A stretch of DNA of 64,000 nt from Porphyrobacter sp. ULC335 (GTDB taxonomy: Bacteria > Pseudomonadota > Alphaproteobacteria > Sphingomonadales > Sphingomonadaceae): assembly GCF_025917005.1 (NCBI RefSeq), contig NZ_CP078091.1:1240001-1304000 (forward strand), written 5' to 3'. The position numbers and the translations under genes are program-made. Each line of letters begins with the position of its first letter. The first letter of the stretch is position 1. Of this stretch, positions 18,905 through 27,844 are shown in pieces. A model generated the notes under the pieces. It made no database searches. It saw nothing but the letters and a program-made list of their open reading frames with translations, and was not told the origin of the DNA.

Positions 18905-20163
18905 CGCGCCGGCCGCCCTGAACCATTGCCGCCGCGCTGCCGGTGCAGGGCCTTGAGCGTACGTTCCGACTGACGTTCTGCGGCCATGATACTCCTTAAG
19001 ATTCCTTCGCGGATGCCGCGATCGGCCACGCCCAGTCGCCGCGCGGGCCACAGGTCGAGAATTGCCTCAAGAATGGCGCAACCTGCCACTACCAGATCGG
19101 CGCGGTCCTGTCCGATGCAGGGCAGGGTGGATCGTTCGTAGGGGGTCATCACGCTCAGCCGCGCGCTGATCTCGCGCATCTCCGCAGCGGGCACGATCAG
19201 CCCGTCCACCGCCTTGCGGTCATAACTCGGCAGTTCGAGGTAAAGGCTGGCGAGGGTCGTCACCGTGCCGCTGGTGCCGAGCAGGCGAATATCGGGGTGC
19301 TTTGCTGCCCCGGCGACGCGCGCGGTGAAGGGTGCGAAACTGTCCGCCACCATTTGCCGCATCTGGGCGAATCGGGCGATACGTGCAGTCTCACTGTCCT
19401 CGCTGCGGCCGACGGTGTCGGTCAGCGAGACCACGCCCCACGGCACGCTCTGCCAATCGAGGATGCGCGGCACGCGACTGCCTTCGCCGCCCGCCTCAAC
19501 CAACACCAACTCGGTCGAACCGCCGCCGATATCGAAGATCACTGCCGGACCATCGCCGGATTCGAGCAGGATGTGGCAGCCCAGCACGGCAAGGCGCGCT
19601 TCTTCCTCGGCGCTGATAATGTCGAGCGCGATGCCGGTTTCCTGCCGCACCCGCTCGATGAATTCGATACCGTTCTCGGCGCGGCGGCATGCTTCGGTCG
19701 CGACCGATCGGGCGAGACGGACGTTGCGGCGCTGGAGCTTGTCCGCGCAGATCGTCAGCGCGGCGAGCGTCCGTTCCATCGCCGCATCCGACAATCGCCC
19801 GCTGGTGGCCAGACCCTCGCCCAGCTTCACCACCCGGCTGAAGGCATCGATCACAGTGAAATCCCGGCCCGAAGGGCGCGCGATCAGCAGGCGGCAATTA
19901 TTGGTGCCAAGATCAAGCGCAGCATAGGCCTCACCATGGGCGGCGGGCTTCATCGCGCCGATGGCGGCGAGATCCTGTTCGGCGCGGGGCGCACTGCCGC
20001 GGCGGCCGTGACCGTTTGCGGCCGGAGAGCGGCCATCGCGGCCGCCTGCTCTGGCATCGGGCTGAGGGGGGCGCTTGTAGCGGAAATCGGCTACCTTGCC
20101 GGACTTGCCGCCCCGGTTTTTCCCAGCACTTCTATTCCTGTCCGGCGGGAGAGTTTCCGCCAT
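18901..20163 (-). CDS. Ppx/GppA family phosphatase
   Basis: ASKHA-fold phosphatase that hydrolyses inorganic polyphosphate and/or pppGpp (420 aa). The N-terminal 65 residues are basic and low-complexity. The core begins at YAALDLGTNNCRLL (phosphate-1 loop) and includes IFDIGGGSTELV (phosphate-2) and LLGTSGTVTTLAS. Coupling to rlmE by a four-base overlap links ribosome maturation with the stringent/polyphosphate pathway, as in related genomes. The real start may lie near the MKPAAHG Met if the basic extension is not translated. Confidence 0.88.
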   Translation of the reverse strand: MAETLPPDRNRSAGKNRGGKSGKVADFRYKRPPQPDARAGGRDGRSPAANGHGRRGSAPRAEQDLAAIGAMKPAAHGEAYAALDLGTNNCRLLIARPSGRDFTVIDAFSRVVKLGEGLATSGRLSDAAMERTLAALTICADKLQRRNVRLARSVATEACRRAENGIEFIERVRQETGIALDIISAEEEARLAVLGCHILLESGDGPAVIFDIGGGSTELVLVEAGGEGSRVPRILDWQSVPWGVVSLTDTVGRSEDSETARIARFAQMRQMVADSFAPFTARVAGAAKHPDIRLLGTSGTVTTLASLYLELPSYDRKAVDGLIVPAAEMREISARLSVMTPYERSTLPCIGQDRADLVVAGCAILEAILDLWPARRLGVADRGIREGILRSIMAAERQSERTLKALHRQRGGNGSGRPAR

Positions 20164-20347
20164 GATCGTAACGCTTTCATTTCCACCCTGCGCGAGACCT
20201 CGCCGCGCACGGCACTTGGGGCCAAGCTAACGCAAGCACCCGGCAAGAGCAAGCAGGGCGGCGCAACGCCGCGCTTGACCTGAGCAGCGCACGAAACTAG
20301 GGAGCGCGCTCGCTGACACCGCCGGACGATGTCCGGGGGAAGGCCAA

Positions 20348-20421
20348 TGCCCCGTCCTCTAATGGTAAGAGAGCGGACTCTGACTCCGTCAATCAAGGTT
20401 CGAATCCTTGCGGGGCATCCA
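20348..20421 (+). tRNA. tRNA-Gln (CTG anticodon)
   Basis: A full cloverleaf can be folded: acceptor TGCCCCG/CGGGGCA, D-arm CTCT/AGAG, anticodon stem GCGGA/TCCGT with loop CTCTGAC (anticodon CTG), T-arm CAAGG-TTCGAAT-CCTTG, and encoded CCA. The first base is T, as usual for tRNA-Gln. The discriminator base is T rather than the usual G. Confidence 0.95.
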
Positions 20422-20506
20422 GCCACACCCATCCGATGTTCCACGCGAAACATCCCGCAAGCCTAGGCTATTGCGGGTCTGGGGCACCCCTACTAGGGGT
20501 CTAGGC

Positions 20507-21382
20507 ATGACTGACAAAGACCTGACCGACCGCAAGTTCTACCGCGCGGGCGAAGAAACCCGCTTTGCCGAGGGTGGCCCCGAGCGCACCCCGCAGACCG
20601 CGCACCCTGCTTACAAGCTCGCTTTCCGCGACACCGATTTCCTGCTGCGCGACGAGCTTCGCCCGGTGCGCTTCCAGCTGGAATTGCTGAAGCCCGAAAT
20701 GCTGCTCGACGAAGCCCGCGTCGGTTCCACGCTGGTGATGTACGGATCGGCGCGCATCCCCTCGCCCGCGCAGGCCGAGGCGCGGATCGCGGCTGCCAAG
20801 AACGGCGATGAATACGACCAGAAGGTCGCCGCCCGCCTTGCCGAGAAGGCCAAGTATTACGACGAGGCCTACAAGCTGGCCCGCCTCGTCAGTGAAAAGG
20901 GCCTGATCGAAAACGGCCTCAGGCAGTTCGTCGTCACCACCGGCGGCGGGCCTTCGATCATGGAGGCGGGCAACCGCGGCGCGTCGGATGCGGGCAGCGA
21001 ATCGATCGGGCTCAATATCGTGCTGCCCCACGAACAGGCGCCCAATCCCTATGTGACGCCCTATCTCAGCTTCCAGTTCCACTACTTCGCGCTGCGCAAG
21101 ATGCACTTCCTGCTGCGCGCCCGCGCAGTGGCGGTGTTCCCCGGCGGGTTCGGGACGTTCGACGAGTTCTTCGAGCTTGTGACCCTGATCCAGACCGGCA
21201 AGATGAAGCCGATGCCGATCATCCTGTTCGGCAAGGATTTCTGGACCCGCGTGATCGATTTCGAAGCGCTGGCCGAGGAAGGCGTGATTTCAAAGAGCGA
21301 TCTCGACCTGTTTACCTGGGTTGAGACTGCCGAGGCGGCCTGGGACTGCATCTGCGATTTCTATGACCTCCCCCGCGACTGA
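20507..21382 (+). CDS. LOG family protein (TIGR00730-like Rossmann fold)
   Basis: 291-aa protein of the LOG/lysine-decarboxylase-like family, whose members are cytokinin-riboside-monophosphate or AMP phosphoribohydrolases. The two signatures are present: TGGGPSIMEAGNRGA and PGGFGTFDEFFE. An N-terminal extension of about 90 residues makes it longer than the simple LOG type. The ATG at 20507 excludes the tRNA-Gln just upstream. Its 3' end overlaps a GNAT gene by 20 bases. The actual nucleotide substrate is unknown. Confidence 0.88.
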   Translation: MTDKDLTDRKFYRAGEETRFAEGGPERTPQTAHPAYKLAFRDTDFLLRDELRPVRFQLELLKPEMLLDEARVGSTLVMYGSARIPSPAQAEARIAAAKNGDEYDQKVAARLAEKAKYYDEAYKLARLVSEKGLIENGLRQFVVTTGGGPSIMEAGNRGASDAGSESIGLNIVLPHEQAPNPYVTPYLSFQFHYFALRKMHFLLRARAVAVFPGGFGTFDEFFELVTLIQTGKMKPMPIILFGKDFWTRVIDFEALAEEGVISKSDLDLFTWVETAEAAWDCICDFYDLPRD

Positions 21383-21902
21383 CACGGTGATCCGCACGGC
21401 CCGGCTGGTGTTGCGACGGGTGCGGCCGGAAGAGGACTTCGCCGCAATCCACGCGGTGCTCACTGACCCCGAGGCGATGGCCTATTGGGCAACCCCGCCG
21501 CACGCCAGCGAGGAGGAAACCCGCGATTGGCTCGCCGCGATGGCGCAGACCACCGATGACGAAGGTGATGACTTCATCCTCGAATATCAGGGGCGCGCAA
21601 TCGGCAAGGCGGGGTTCTACCGGTTCCCGACCCTTGGCTACATCATCGCGCCCGAGTTCTGGGGACAGGGACTGGTGATGGAGGCACTGGTGCCCATCAT
21701 CACGCGGGCCTTCGCGGGCGGTGCGGTGACGCGCGTCATCACCGAAGTCGATCCCCGCAACCCGGCGTCCATCAGGGTGCTCGAAAAGCTCGGCTTCACC
21801 GAAACGCACCGGGCCGAAAAGACCACGCTGATCGGGGGCGTGTGGTGCGATTCGGTCTATTTCGCGCTGACGCCGGAAGACTGGGCGGCGCGCACCGCCT
21901 GA
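21363..21902 (+). CDS. GNAT family N-acetyltransferase (RimJ-like)
   Basis: 179-aa acyltransferase of the RimJ/RimL-type GNAT group. The N-terminus TVIRTARLVLRRVRPEEDF is the usual first strand, APEFWGQGLVMEAL is the acetyl-CoA loop, and NPASIRVLEKLGF closes the fold. Translation likely starts at MTSPATDTV inside the LOG gene. The 3' end overlaps the convergent thiD by about 46 bases. The substrate is unknown. Confidence 0.84.
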   Translation: MTSPATDTVIRTARLVLRRVRPEEDFAAIHAVLTDPEAMAYWATPPHASEEETRDWLAAMAQTTDDEGDDFILEYQGRAIGKAGFYRFPTLGYIIAPEFWGQGLVMEALVPIITRAFAGGAVTRVITEVDPRNPASIRVLEKLGFTETHRAEKTTLIGGVWCDSVYFALTPEDWAARTA

Positions 21903-22696
21903 TGGCCCAAGGGGCCGTGGCCAGCGCCGTAACCGGGCGCGGACGCAATCGCCTGAACAACGAACTGCCGGGCAAGCCTGACCGCGTGTTCCAAGGGCTG
22001 GCCGTGGCCGAGCAACGTGGCGATTGCTGACGACAGCGTGCAGCCGGTGCCGTGGGTGTGCACCGTGTCGATCCGCGCGTGATCGAAGGCCATCGCACGC
22101 GCGCCGGGGACGATCAGCACATCGGTGATGCGGTCGCCTTCTCCATGCCCGCCCTTGGCCAGCACCGCCGCCCCCGTGGCTTCGGACAGTTCCTCTGCCG
22201 CGTCGATCATGTCCTGTGTGGTGGCAAGCGGGCGGCCAGCAAGATGCGCCAGTTCGGGCAGGTTGGGGGTGAGCAGTGTCGCCAACGGGAACAGCCGCTC
22301 GCGCAAGGCGATAACCGCATCCGGTCCCACCAGCACCGCGCCCGATGTTGCGATCATCACCGGATCGAGCACGATCGGCACCGCCACGCCGCCGTGTGCC
22401 TTGGCCAGCGCCCCGGCGACAGCGGCGATCACCGCCGTGTCGTGGAGCATCCCGATCTTGATCGCATCCACGCCGATATCGTCGACACAGGATGCGATCT
22501 GCTGCGCGACCATATCGGGGACGATGGGGGCAATGCCCTGCACGCCCACCGTGTTCTGCGCGGTAATCGCGGTCACCGCGGTCATGGCATAGCCGCCGAG
22601 CATGGTGATGGTCTTGATATCCGCCTGAATGCCCGCGCCGCCGGACGAGTCCGAACCGGCGATGCTGAGGATGCGAGGGGGGAGGGGCGTGGTCAT
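21857..22696 (-). CDS. thiD: Hydroxymethylpyrimidine/phosphomethylpyrimidine kinase
   Basis: Phosphorylates HMP and HMP-P in thiamine biosynthesis (279 aa). The ribokinase-like fold shows AGSDSSGGAGIQADIK at the substrate site, DPVMIATSGA in the middle and the catalytic THGTGCTLSSAIA anion-hole motif. The start at MTTPLPPRI is preferred over an upstream in-frame Met. No other thiamine gene or TPP riboswitch is visible upstream, so it is a stand-alone gene. Confidence 0.95.
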   Translation of the reverse strand: MTTPLPPRILSIAGSDSSGGAGIQADIKTITMLGGYAMTAVTAITAQNTVGVQGIAPIVPDMVAQQIASCVDDIGVDAIKIGMLHDTAVIAAVAGALAKAHGGVAVPIVLDPVMIATSGAVLVGPDAVIALRERLFPLATLLTPNLPELAHLAGRPLATTQDMIDAAEELSEATGAAVLAKGGHGEGDRITDVLIVPGARAMAFDHARIDTVHTHGTGCTLSSAIATLLGHGQPLEHAVRLARQFVVQAIASAPGYGAGHGPLGHQAVRAAQSSGVSAK

Positions 22697-22889
22697 GGCA
22701 ATGCCATAGCAAGCGTGCGCGAAAGGCGGCATGCAAATTGCGCGTGATCGTCCCGGGCGGCGGCTTTGCGGGATGCACCGCGGCGGACGGAGCGGCTGGC
22801 ATTGGGTGGTTTGCGGAATGACCCCTTACAGGTCGCTTTGGCGCAAAAGCTGCTGGGCGATTGCAATACTGCAGTCCCCCCGAAGTTGA

Positions 22890-23315
22890 TCATTTCAGTT
22901 CGGGGAGGCATTCCTTAAGGCGCGCCTGCAGATCGGGAACCGCATTTTCTTCGCCCAAAAACTCATCGAAGCTCATCATTCTCCAACGCTGGCCCTCTTC
23001 GCCGAACACGATTTGTCCGATTTCTGCCGCTTGAAGTGGAGCGGCTAGAAAAAAACTACACCGTCCGCCTCGAGTCCTGCTTTCATATCTTCGGTTCAGA
23101 ACAATTCTATCGATGGCGATGGTTAGGCCGAATTCTTCCTCGACTTCCCGCACTGCGCACTGCGCTGGCGTCTCGTCGAGTTCACGGCCCCCTCCCGGTA
23201 GGTCCCATAAACCTGGGAAAGGGATATTCGGTTTATCGTCGCGGAGGTAGGCGATCAGGTGACTGCCGGAATAAAGGACAATCTTTGCTCCAGAAAATGG
23301 TCTGTCATCAATCAT
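22890..23315 (-). CDS. NUDIX hydrolase
   Basis: 141-aa nucleoside-diphosphate-linked hydrolase. The Nudix box is intact, GGGRELDETPAQCAVREV followed by EEEFGL (about residues 41-65). The surrounding DNA (about 22.7-23.9 kb) is noticeably less GC-biased than its neighbours, hinting at transfer. It is flanked by 193 and 269 bases without a supported gene. The substrate is unknown. Confidence 0.87.
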   Translation of the reverse strand: MIDDRPFSGAKIVLYSGSHLIAYLRDDKPNIPFPGLWDLPGGGRELDETPAQCAVREVEEEFGLTIAIDRIVLNRRYESRTRGGRCSFFLAAPLQAAEIGQIVFGEEGQRWRMMSFDEFLGEENAVPDLQARLKECLPELK

Positions 23316-23584
23316 AACATTGCATTCTCAGATCTGATCGCCCTGTGTGCGACATGGATGTCAGCTTTCAAGTGCCGCTGCAATCGGAAGAAAGTTCGGC
23401 TCAGGGGTCGCTTTCTGCATGTCGGCAATTTTCCGGAAGACAGGCAAAGCCGACGTGCCGCGTCCGGGATCGCGCACCGACCCAGCGCCTGACCGGAATT
23501 GGGTGGGAACGCGAATGGCGATTTTTTCTACCCTATCGCAGCTTGTTGCCAACCTTTGCGCGCAGTTCGATCAGATCCGCATCC

Positions 23585-23896
23585 TCAACCGCCCTTCCCC
23601 GAAGCTGGATCGCCTGCGGCAGTCAGGGTCTTCACGGCAGCTTCGGCGCTCGCTTGCGCTTGCCGGATGCACCCGCGCTCGCGGCGGATGTTGTGCGGCA
23701 GGCTTTCCAGCGCTTGGCTTTTGCACATCGTCCGCGCCGCGCGCTGAATGCGCAGCGCCAAGATGCGTTGCCCTTTGTCCGATCCAAGATCGAGGTCGCC
23801 AGTCGCGACTGGAATGCTCTGCGGAACTGGGGTGGCGGTTGCGGTGGCTGAAGCCGCGATGGCGGCGACGGCGAGCAGGGCGTGAACAAGCTTCAT
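23585..23896 (-). CDS. UrcA family protein
   Basis: Small exported protein (103 aa) with a Sec signal peptide (MKLVHALLAVAAIAASATATA) and the UrcA-like pattern of a short conserved Cys-containing core: RILALRIQRAARTMCKS and a later RGCIRQA. UrcA proteins are of unknown function and common in Sphingomonadales and Caulobacterales. The start is set at the second of two close Met codons because AAGGA is correctly spaced for it. Confidence 0.7.
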   Translation of the reverse strand: MKLVHALLAVAAIAASATATATPVPQSIPVATGDLDLGSDKGQRILALRIQRAARTMCKSQALESLPHNIRRERGCIRQAQASAEAAVKTLTAAGDPASGKGG

Positions 23897-23974
23897 GAGC
23901 ATTTCCTTCGATATTTGGCCGCCCACCAATTTGAACGGCAAGGCAGCAGAATTTGCAGCTCGGCACGCCTGAGG

Positions 23975-24060
23975 CTGTCCGGTTTCGAAATTGGGCTGGT
24001 CGTTTTCGCATCACGCAATGCTGATGGAATCCGGACAGGCTGGGTGATTCCGAAATCGGC
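23975..24060. promoter_or_regulatory. Repeat-containing control region of the AraC-type gene
   Basis: Two similar direct motifs precede the regulator: TTTCGAAATTGGGCTGGT at 23983-24000 and TTCCGAAATCGGC at 24048-24060. An inverted pair, CTGTCCGG (23975-23982) and CCGGACAG (24031-24038), frames part of the region. A third near-identical copy lies at 25142-25156, ahead of the sterol-desaturase gene. The layout suggests operators, probably for the AraC-type protein itself; this is inference. Confidence 0.45.
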
Positions 24061-24096
24061 TTGTCGCTCCGCCCGCGCTCTGGCAGCCAAGCGCCC

Positions 24097-25158
24097 ATGA
24101 CAGCGTGGGAACAGGTCGATCAGATGGCGCGTGGCGGATCGATCGCGCTGCTCGCCTTGTGGAGCTGGATCCTGATCCGCGACCACTGGCGCGATATGCC
24201 CGCCCGGCTTGCGGTGGCGATGAATGCGGCGATCGGCTGCTATCTGCTGGTCACGGCGGGCTGGAATGCCGAACGCAACCTCCTGGGCCTTGTGCTGGCG
24301 CTGGGAGCGGGGACGACGCCGGGGCTGTTCTGGCTGTTCGCACGGGCCTGGTTCAATGACGAACGGCAGGTCACACCGCTGGGCGCGCTGCTGGTCGGCC
24401 TGTCGGTGCTCAACACGCTGGTGGTCCAGCTGACCTTCCCCAGCGGCGGGATCGTCAACACGATTGCCGCCGGGCTGTTCCGGACCGCTATGCTGGGCTT
24501 TGCCGCCGCGGCGCTGTGGGAGGTGTGGCGCAGCCGGGAAGGCGATCTGGTCGAGCGGCGGCGGCGCATCCGTCCGGTGCTGGTGTGCGTGGTCGCGCTC
24601 TATGTGATCGTGATCGCCTTCGTCGAGTTCTCCGGCCCGCCCGGCGTGCCGCGCGGTTCGCTGAAGCAGCTGGTGGGGAGCCTCTCCGTCTTGGCGGTCT
24701 TCGGCTTCTGCGCCGTGCTGCTGCGGATGCGTCAGGCCGACATGTTCGGCCCGGCAGAGGCCACGGGCGCGCCCGTGAAACCTTCACAGAACCCGGGCGA
24801 AGATCCACTCGCTGCGCGCTTGCTGCAGTTTATGGCAGCGCAAATGCCCTACCGCGACGAGACCCTGTCCATCGCGAAGCTTGCATCGCTGCTGGGGGAG
24901 CAGGAATATCGTCTGCGCCGCACGATCAACGGCCAGCTGGGCCACCGCAATTTTTCGGCCTTTCTCAATGGCTATCGTCTCGCCGAGGTGAAGTCCGCAC
25001 TCGCCGATCCTGCGCAGCGCGAGGTGCCGATCATCACCATCGCGCTGGATGCAGGCTTTGGTTCGCTCGGCCCCTTCAACCGCGCCTTCCGCGAGGCAGA
25101 GGGCATGACACCGAGCGAATTCCGCGCCGGCACGCTGGCCGTTTCCGAAATCGGCTAG
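24097..25158 (+). CDS. Membrane-bound AraC family transcriptional regulator
   Basis: 353-aa regulator. The N-terminal two thirds consist of six to seven hydrophobic segments (for example IALLALWSWILIR, LLGLVLALGAGTTPGLFW, VLVCVVALYVIVIAFVEF). The C-terminal 100 residues form an AraC/XylS double helix-turn-helix: LSIAKLASLLGEQEYRLRR, IITIALDAGFGSLGPFNRAFRE and the closing MTPSEFR. The protein probably senses a membrane or lipid signal and binds DNA from the membrane. A sterol-desaturase-family gene lies 76 bases downstream, a likely target. The ATG start is preferred over an upstream TTG. Confidence 0.86.
   Translation: MTAWEQVDQMARGGSIALLALWSWILIRDHWRDMPARLAVAMNAAIGCYLLVTAGWNAERNLLGLVLALGAGTTPGLFWLFARAWFNDERQVTPLGALLVGLSVLNTLVVQLTFPSGGIVNTIAAGLFRTAMLGFAAAALWEVWRSREGDLVERRRRIRPVLVCVVALYVIVIAFVEFSGPPGVPRGSLKQLVGSLSVLAVFGFCAVLLRMRQADMFGPAEATGAPVKPSQNPGEDPLAARLLQFMAAQMPYRDETLSIAKLASLLGEQEYRLRRTINGQLGHRNFSAFLNGYRLAEVKSALADPAQREVPIITIALDAGFGSLGPFNRAFREAEGMTPSEFRAGTLAVSEIG
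25142..25156. promoter_or_regulatory. Third copy of the TTCCGAAATCGGC motif
   Basis: TTTCCGAAATCGGCT spans the last codons of the AraC-type gene and lies about 80 bases before the sterol-desaturase start. It matches the copy at 24048-24060 over 13 bases. As part of a stop-adjacent coding sequence it could be coincidental, but its position suits an operator for the next gene. Confidence 0.35.
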
Positions 25159-25234
25159 CCGTTATCGGATACGGCAGCGCACAGATCGATGAACGGGTGC
25201 AGCCAGCGGCGAGCATCGGCAAAAGGACGTGACA

Positions 25235-26053
25235 ATGCCCACCGGAATTCCGCCTCTCGATATCCTGCTTGAACGGGGGCATTTTGTCTTCGCCATCGAT
25301 TTCACCCGCTATCTGATCGCCGCCTCGATTATCTTCGCGCTGGTCTGGGTTCTGCGGCGCACGGCCCTCAGGCAGCGCAAGATCCAGCCGCGTGAGGCCA
25401 CCGGCGCCGATATGCGGCGCGAATTTGTGCAGTCGCTGCAATCGGTGTTCGTCTACGTGATCGGGGCCTGCTTCCTGATCTGGGGCCGCGAGGTCGGGGT
25501 GTTCTATGACGTCTTCGGCGTCAGCTTTGGCCTGGGCGTGGACCTGCTGATCCTCGCCGCAATCATCATCGCACATGACGCCTATTTCTACTGGGCGCAC
25601 CGCATGATGCACCATCCCCGGCTGTTCCGGCATTTCCACCGCGCGCACCACCGCTCGATCACCCCGACGCCATGGGCAGCTTACAGCTTTGCCATGCCCG
25701 AAGCGGCGGTGATGTTCCTGTTCGTGCCCCTGTGGCTGTTTTTCGTGCCGACGCCGGGATGGGTGATGGTGGCATGGCTGAATTTCCAGATCATCCGTAA
25801 CGCCATGGGCCATGCTGGGTTCGAGTTCTTCCCGCGCTGGTGGCTGGATTCGCCGCTCACCCGCTGGATCAACACCACGGTGCACCACGACCTGCACCAT
25901 AATGGCGGCTTCAACTCCAATTTCGGGCTCTATTTCACCTGGTGGGACAAGTGGATGGGCACCGAGCACCCGAGATATCACGAGAAGTTTCGCGAAGTGA
26001 CGGGGCACACGCAGCCAATTGCGGCGCAGGCCAGCAGCAAAGTGACCGCCTGA
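25235..26053 (+). CDS. Sterol desaturase/fatty acid hydroxylase family protein
   Basis: Membrane di-iron oxygenase of 272 aa. Several transmembrane helices surround the His clusters HDAYFYWAHRMMHH, HRAHHRS and HHDLHHNGG, the full eight-histidine pattern of the fatty acid hydroxylase superfamily. It probably hydroxylates or desaturates a lipid or isoprenoid. AAAGGA about seven bases before the ATG at 25235 decides the start over an earlier GTG. It follows the AraC-type regulator and may be controlled by it. Confidence 0.88.
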   Translation: MPTGIPPLDILLERGHFVFAIDFTRYLIAASIIFALVWVLRRTALRQRKIQPREATGADMRREFVQSLQSVFVYVIGACFLIWGREVGVFYDVFGVSFGLGVDLLILAAIIIAHDAYFYWAHRMMHHPRLFRHFHRAHHRSITPTPWAAYSFAMPEAAVMFLFVPLWLFFVPTPGWVMVAWLNFQIIRNAMGHAGFEFFPRWWLDSPLTRWINTTVHHDLHHNGGFNSNFGLYFTWWDKWMGTEHPRYHEKFREVTGHTQPIAAQASSKVTA

Positions 26054-26174
26054 CCAACCCGCGCCTCAGACAATCGAGCGATAGAATCAGGCCTGCGAAA
26101 AGACCGCTCCGGGCGAGCTTCCCGAACGACAGCTTTTTCCAGCGCCGCGCCAAAGCAGACGCGGCCTCTCCCGC

Positions 26175-26399
26175 TTACCCCTTGTGCTTGCGCTCGGTGC
26201 TCGGCGGGTATTTCGCGTGGAGCGCTTTTGCCCGAGTCGGGCGGTCCACCAGCTCGCCGCCGCAATTGGGGCAGCGGTCGTCGAGATCCTCGGCGCATTC
26301 GGCGCAGAAGGTGCATTCGAACGAGCAGATGAAAGCACCCGGCGCCTCGGCGGGAAGGCCGACGCCGCACATTTCGCAATCGGGGCGCATTTCGAGCAT
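26175..26399 (-). CDS. DUF1272 domain-containing zinc-ribbon protein
   Basis: 74-aa small protein with four Cys pairs or knuckles (MRPDCEMCG, CSFECTFCAECAE, RCPNCGGEL), the DUF1272 pattern, so probably a zinc-binding protein. The tail is basic (PPSTERKHKG). It starts 12 bases after glmM on the same strand and is likely cotranscribed with it. The function is unknown. Confidence 0.86.
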   Translation of the reverse strand: MLEMRPDCEMCGVGLPAEAPGAFICSFECTFCAECAEDLDDRCPNCGGELVDRPTRAKALHAKYPPSTERKHKG

Positions 26400-26411
26400 C
26401 GCGTGAGTCTC

Positions 26412-27749
26412 CTAAACCGCCGCGCGCACAGCTTCGCAGATCGCGTCGACCACCTGTTCGACCTGGCCCTGGTCATCGCCTTCCGCCATCACGCGGATCA
26501 CGGGTTCCGTGCCGGAGGGGCGGATCACGAGGCGGCCCTTGCCGGCCAGCGCAGCCTCTGCCTCGGCGATCACGGCTTTGACCTGTGCATTTTCCAGCGG
26601 CTGGCCGCCCTCGTATCGCACGTTCTTGAGAAGCTGCGGCACCGGATCGAAGACGTGCAGCAATTCGCTGGCCGGCCTGCCCGATCGCACGAGGCTCGCC
26701 AGCACCCGCAGCGCTGCAACCGTGCCGTCGCCCGTGGTGGCATAATCGAGCAGGATCATGTGGCCCGATTGCTCGCCGCCGACATTGTACCCGCCCGCCT
26801 TCATCGCCTCGAGCACATAGCGGTCACCCACCTTGGCGCGCACCAGATCGAGGCCCCGGCCCGCCAGATAGCGTTCGAGCCCGAGGTTGCTCATCACCGT
26901 CGCCACGATCCCGCCGCCGCGCAAGGAACCGCGCTCCTGCATCCGGCCCGCGATGAGCGCCATGATCTGGTCGCCATCGACCGCGCGGCCTTTCTCGTCG
27001 ACCACGATCAGCCGGTCCGCGTCACCATCCAGCGCAATGCCGATATCCGCGCCTTCCTCGACCACCTTGGCTTGCAGGGCGGCAATCGCGGTAGAGCCGA
27101 CGCCATCGTTGATGTTGATGCCATTGGGCGTGACGCCGAGCGCAACCACATCCGCGCCCAGTTCCCAGATCGCCGAAGGGGCGACCTGATAGGCCGCACC
27201 ATTGGCGCAATCGACCACGACCTTCAGCCCGTCAAAGCGGATCTCCGAGGACACCGAATCCTTGACCGCGTGGATATAGCGCCCGCGCGCATCCTCGATC
27301 CGCCGCGCGCGGCCGATCTTTTCGGCGGGGGCGAGCGGGATATCGGTCTCCATCAGCCGCTCGATCTCGATCTCGGCTGCGTCAGACAGCTTGAATCCGT
27401 CCGGGCCGAACAGCTTGATGCCGTTATCGGCGTAAAGGTTATGGCTGGCCGAGATCATCACGCCGAGGTCCGCGCGCATTTCGCGGGTCAGCAGCGCGAT
27501 AGCCGGGGTGGGGAGCGGCCCGGTCATGATCACGTCGATCCCGACGCTCGTGAAACCCGCGACCAGCGCGCTTTCCATCATGTAGCCGGACAGGCGCGTG
27601 TCCTTGCCGATCACCACCCGGTGGCGATGCCCGCCGCGCACGAAATGGCGTCCGGCGGCCTGACCAACCTTCATCGCGGTGGCCGCGGTCATGGCGCCCG
27701 CATTGGTGCGGCCCCTGATTCCGTCAGTTCCGAACAGCTTGCGTCCCAT
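26412..27749 (-). CDS. glmM: Phosphoglucosamine mutase
   Basis: Interconverts glucosamine-6-phosphate and glucosamine-1-phosphate on the route to UDP-GlcNAc for peptidoglycan and LPS (445 aa). The phosphoserine loop is MISASHN with Ser102. The metal-binding loop DGDADR is present, as are GEQSGH for sugar binding and the C-terminal [12 protein letters not shown] phosphate loop. Standard length with all domains. DUF1272 follows directly. Confidence 0.96.
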   Translation of the reverse strand: MGRKLFGTDGIRGRTNAGAMTAATAMKVGQAAGRHFVRGGHRHRVVIGKDTRLSGYMMESALVAGFTSVGIDVIMTGPLPTPAIALLTREMRADLGVMISASHNLYADNGIKLFGPDGFKLSDAAEIEIERLMETDIPLAPAEKIGRARRIEDARGRYIHAVKDSVSSEIRFDGLKVVVDCANGAAYQVAPSAIWELGADVVALGVTPNGININDGVGSTAIAALQAKVVEEGADIGIALDGDADRLIVVDEKGRAVDGDQIMALIAGRMQERGSLRGGGIVATVMSNLGLERYLAGRGLDLVRAKVGDRYVLEAMKAGGYNVGGEQSGHMILLDYATTGDGTVAALRVLASLVRSGRPASELLHVFDPVPQLLKNVRYEGGQPLENAQVKAVIAEAEAALAGKGRLVIRPSGTEPVIRVMAEGDDQGQVEQVVDAICEAVRAAV

Positions 27750-27844
27750 GAAAATTCCGTCCCCGCTTCAGCAAGATTGTCTGGCGCTTCTGGCGCGGTT
27801 ATCGCGCAAAGGGAAGGGCACTGCGCCCGCATAAGGACAGGCCA

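Noticed and set aside
22697-22889. TPP riboswitch upstream of thiD
   Set aside because: No THI-box-like conserved segments could be found in this interval.
23316-23584. Overlapping + strand frames between the Nudix and UrcA genes
   Set aside because: Arg/Cys/Pro-rich translations without start signals or homology-like motifs.
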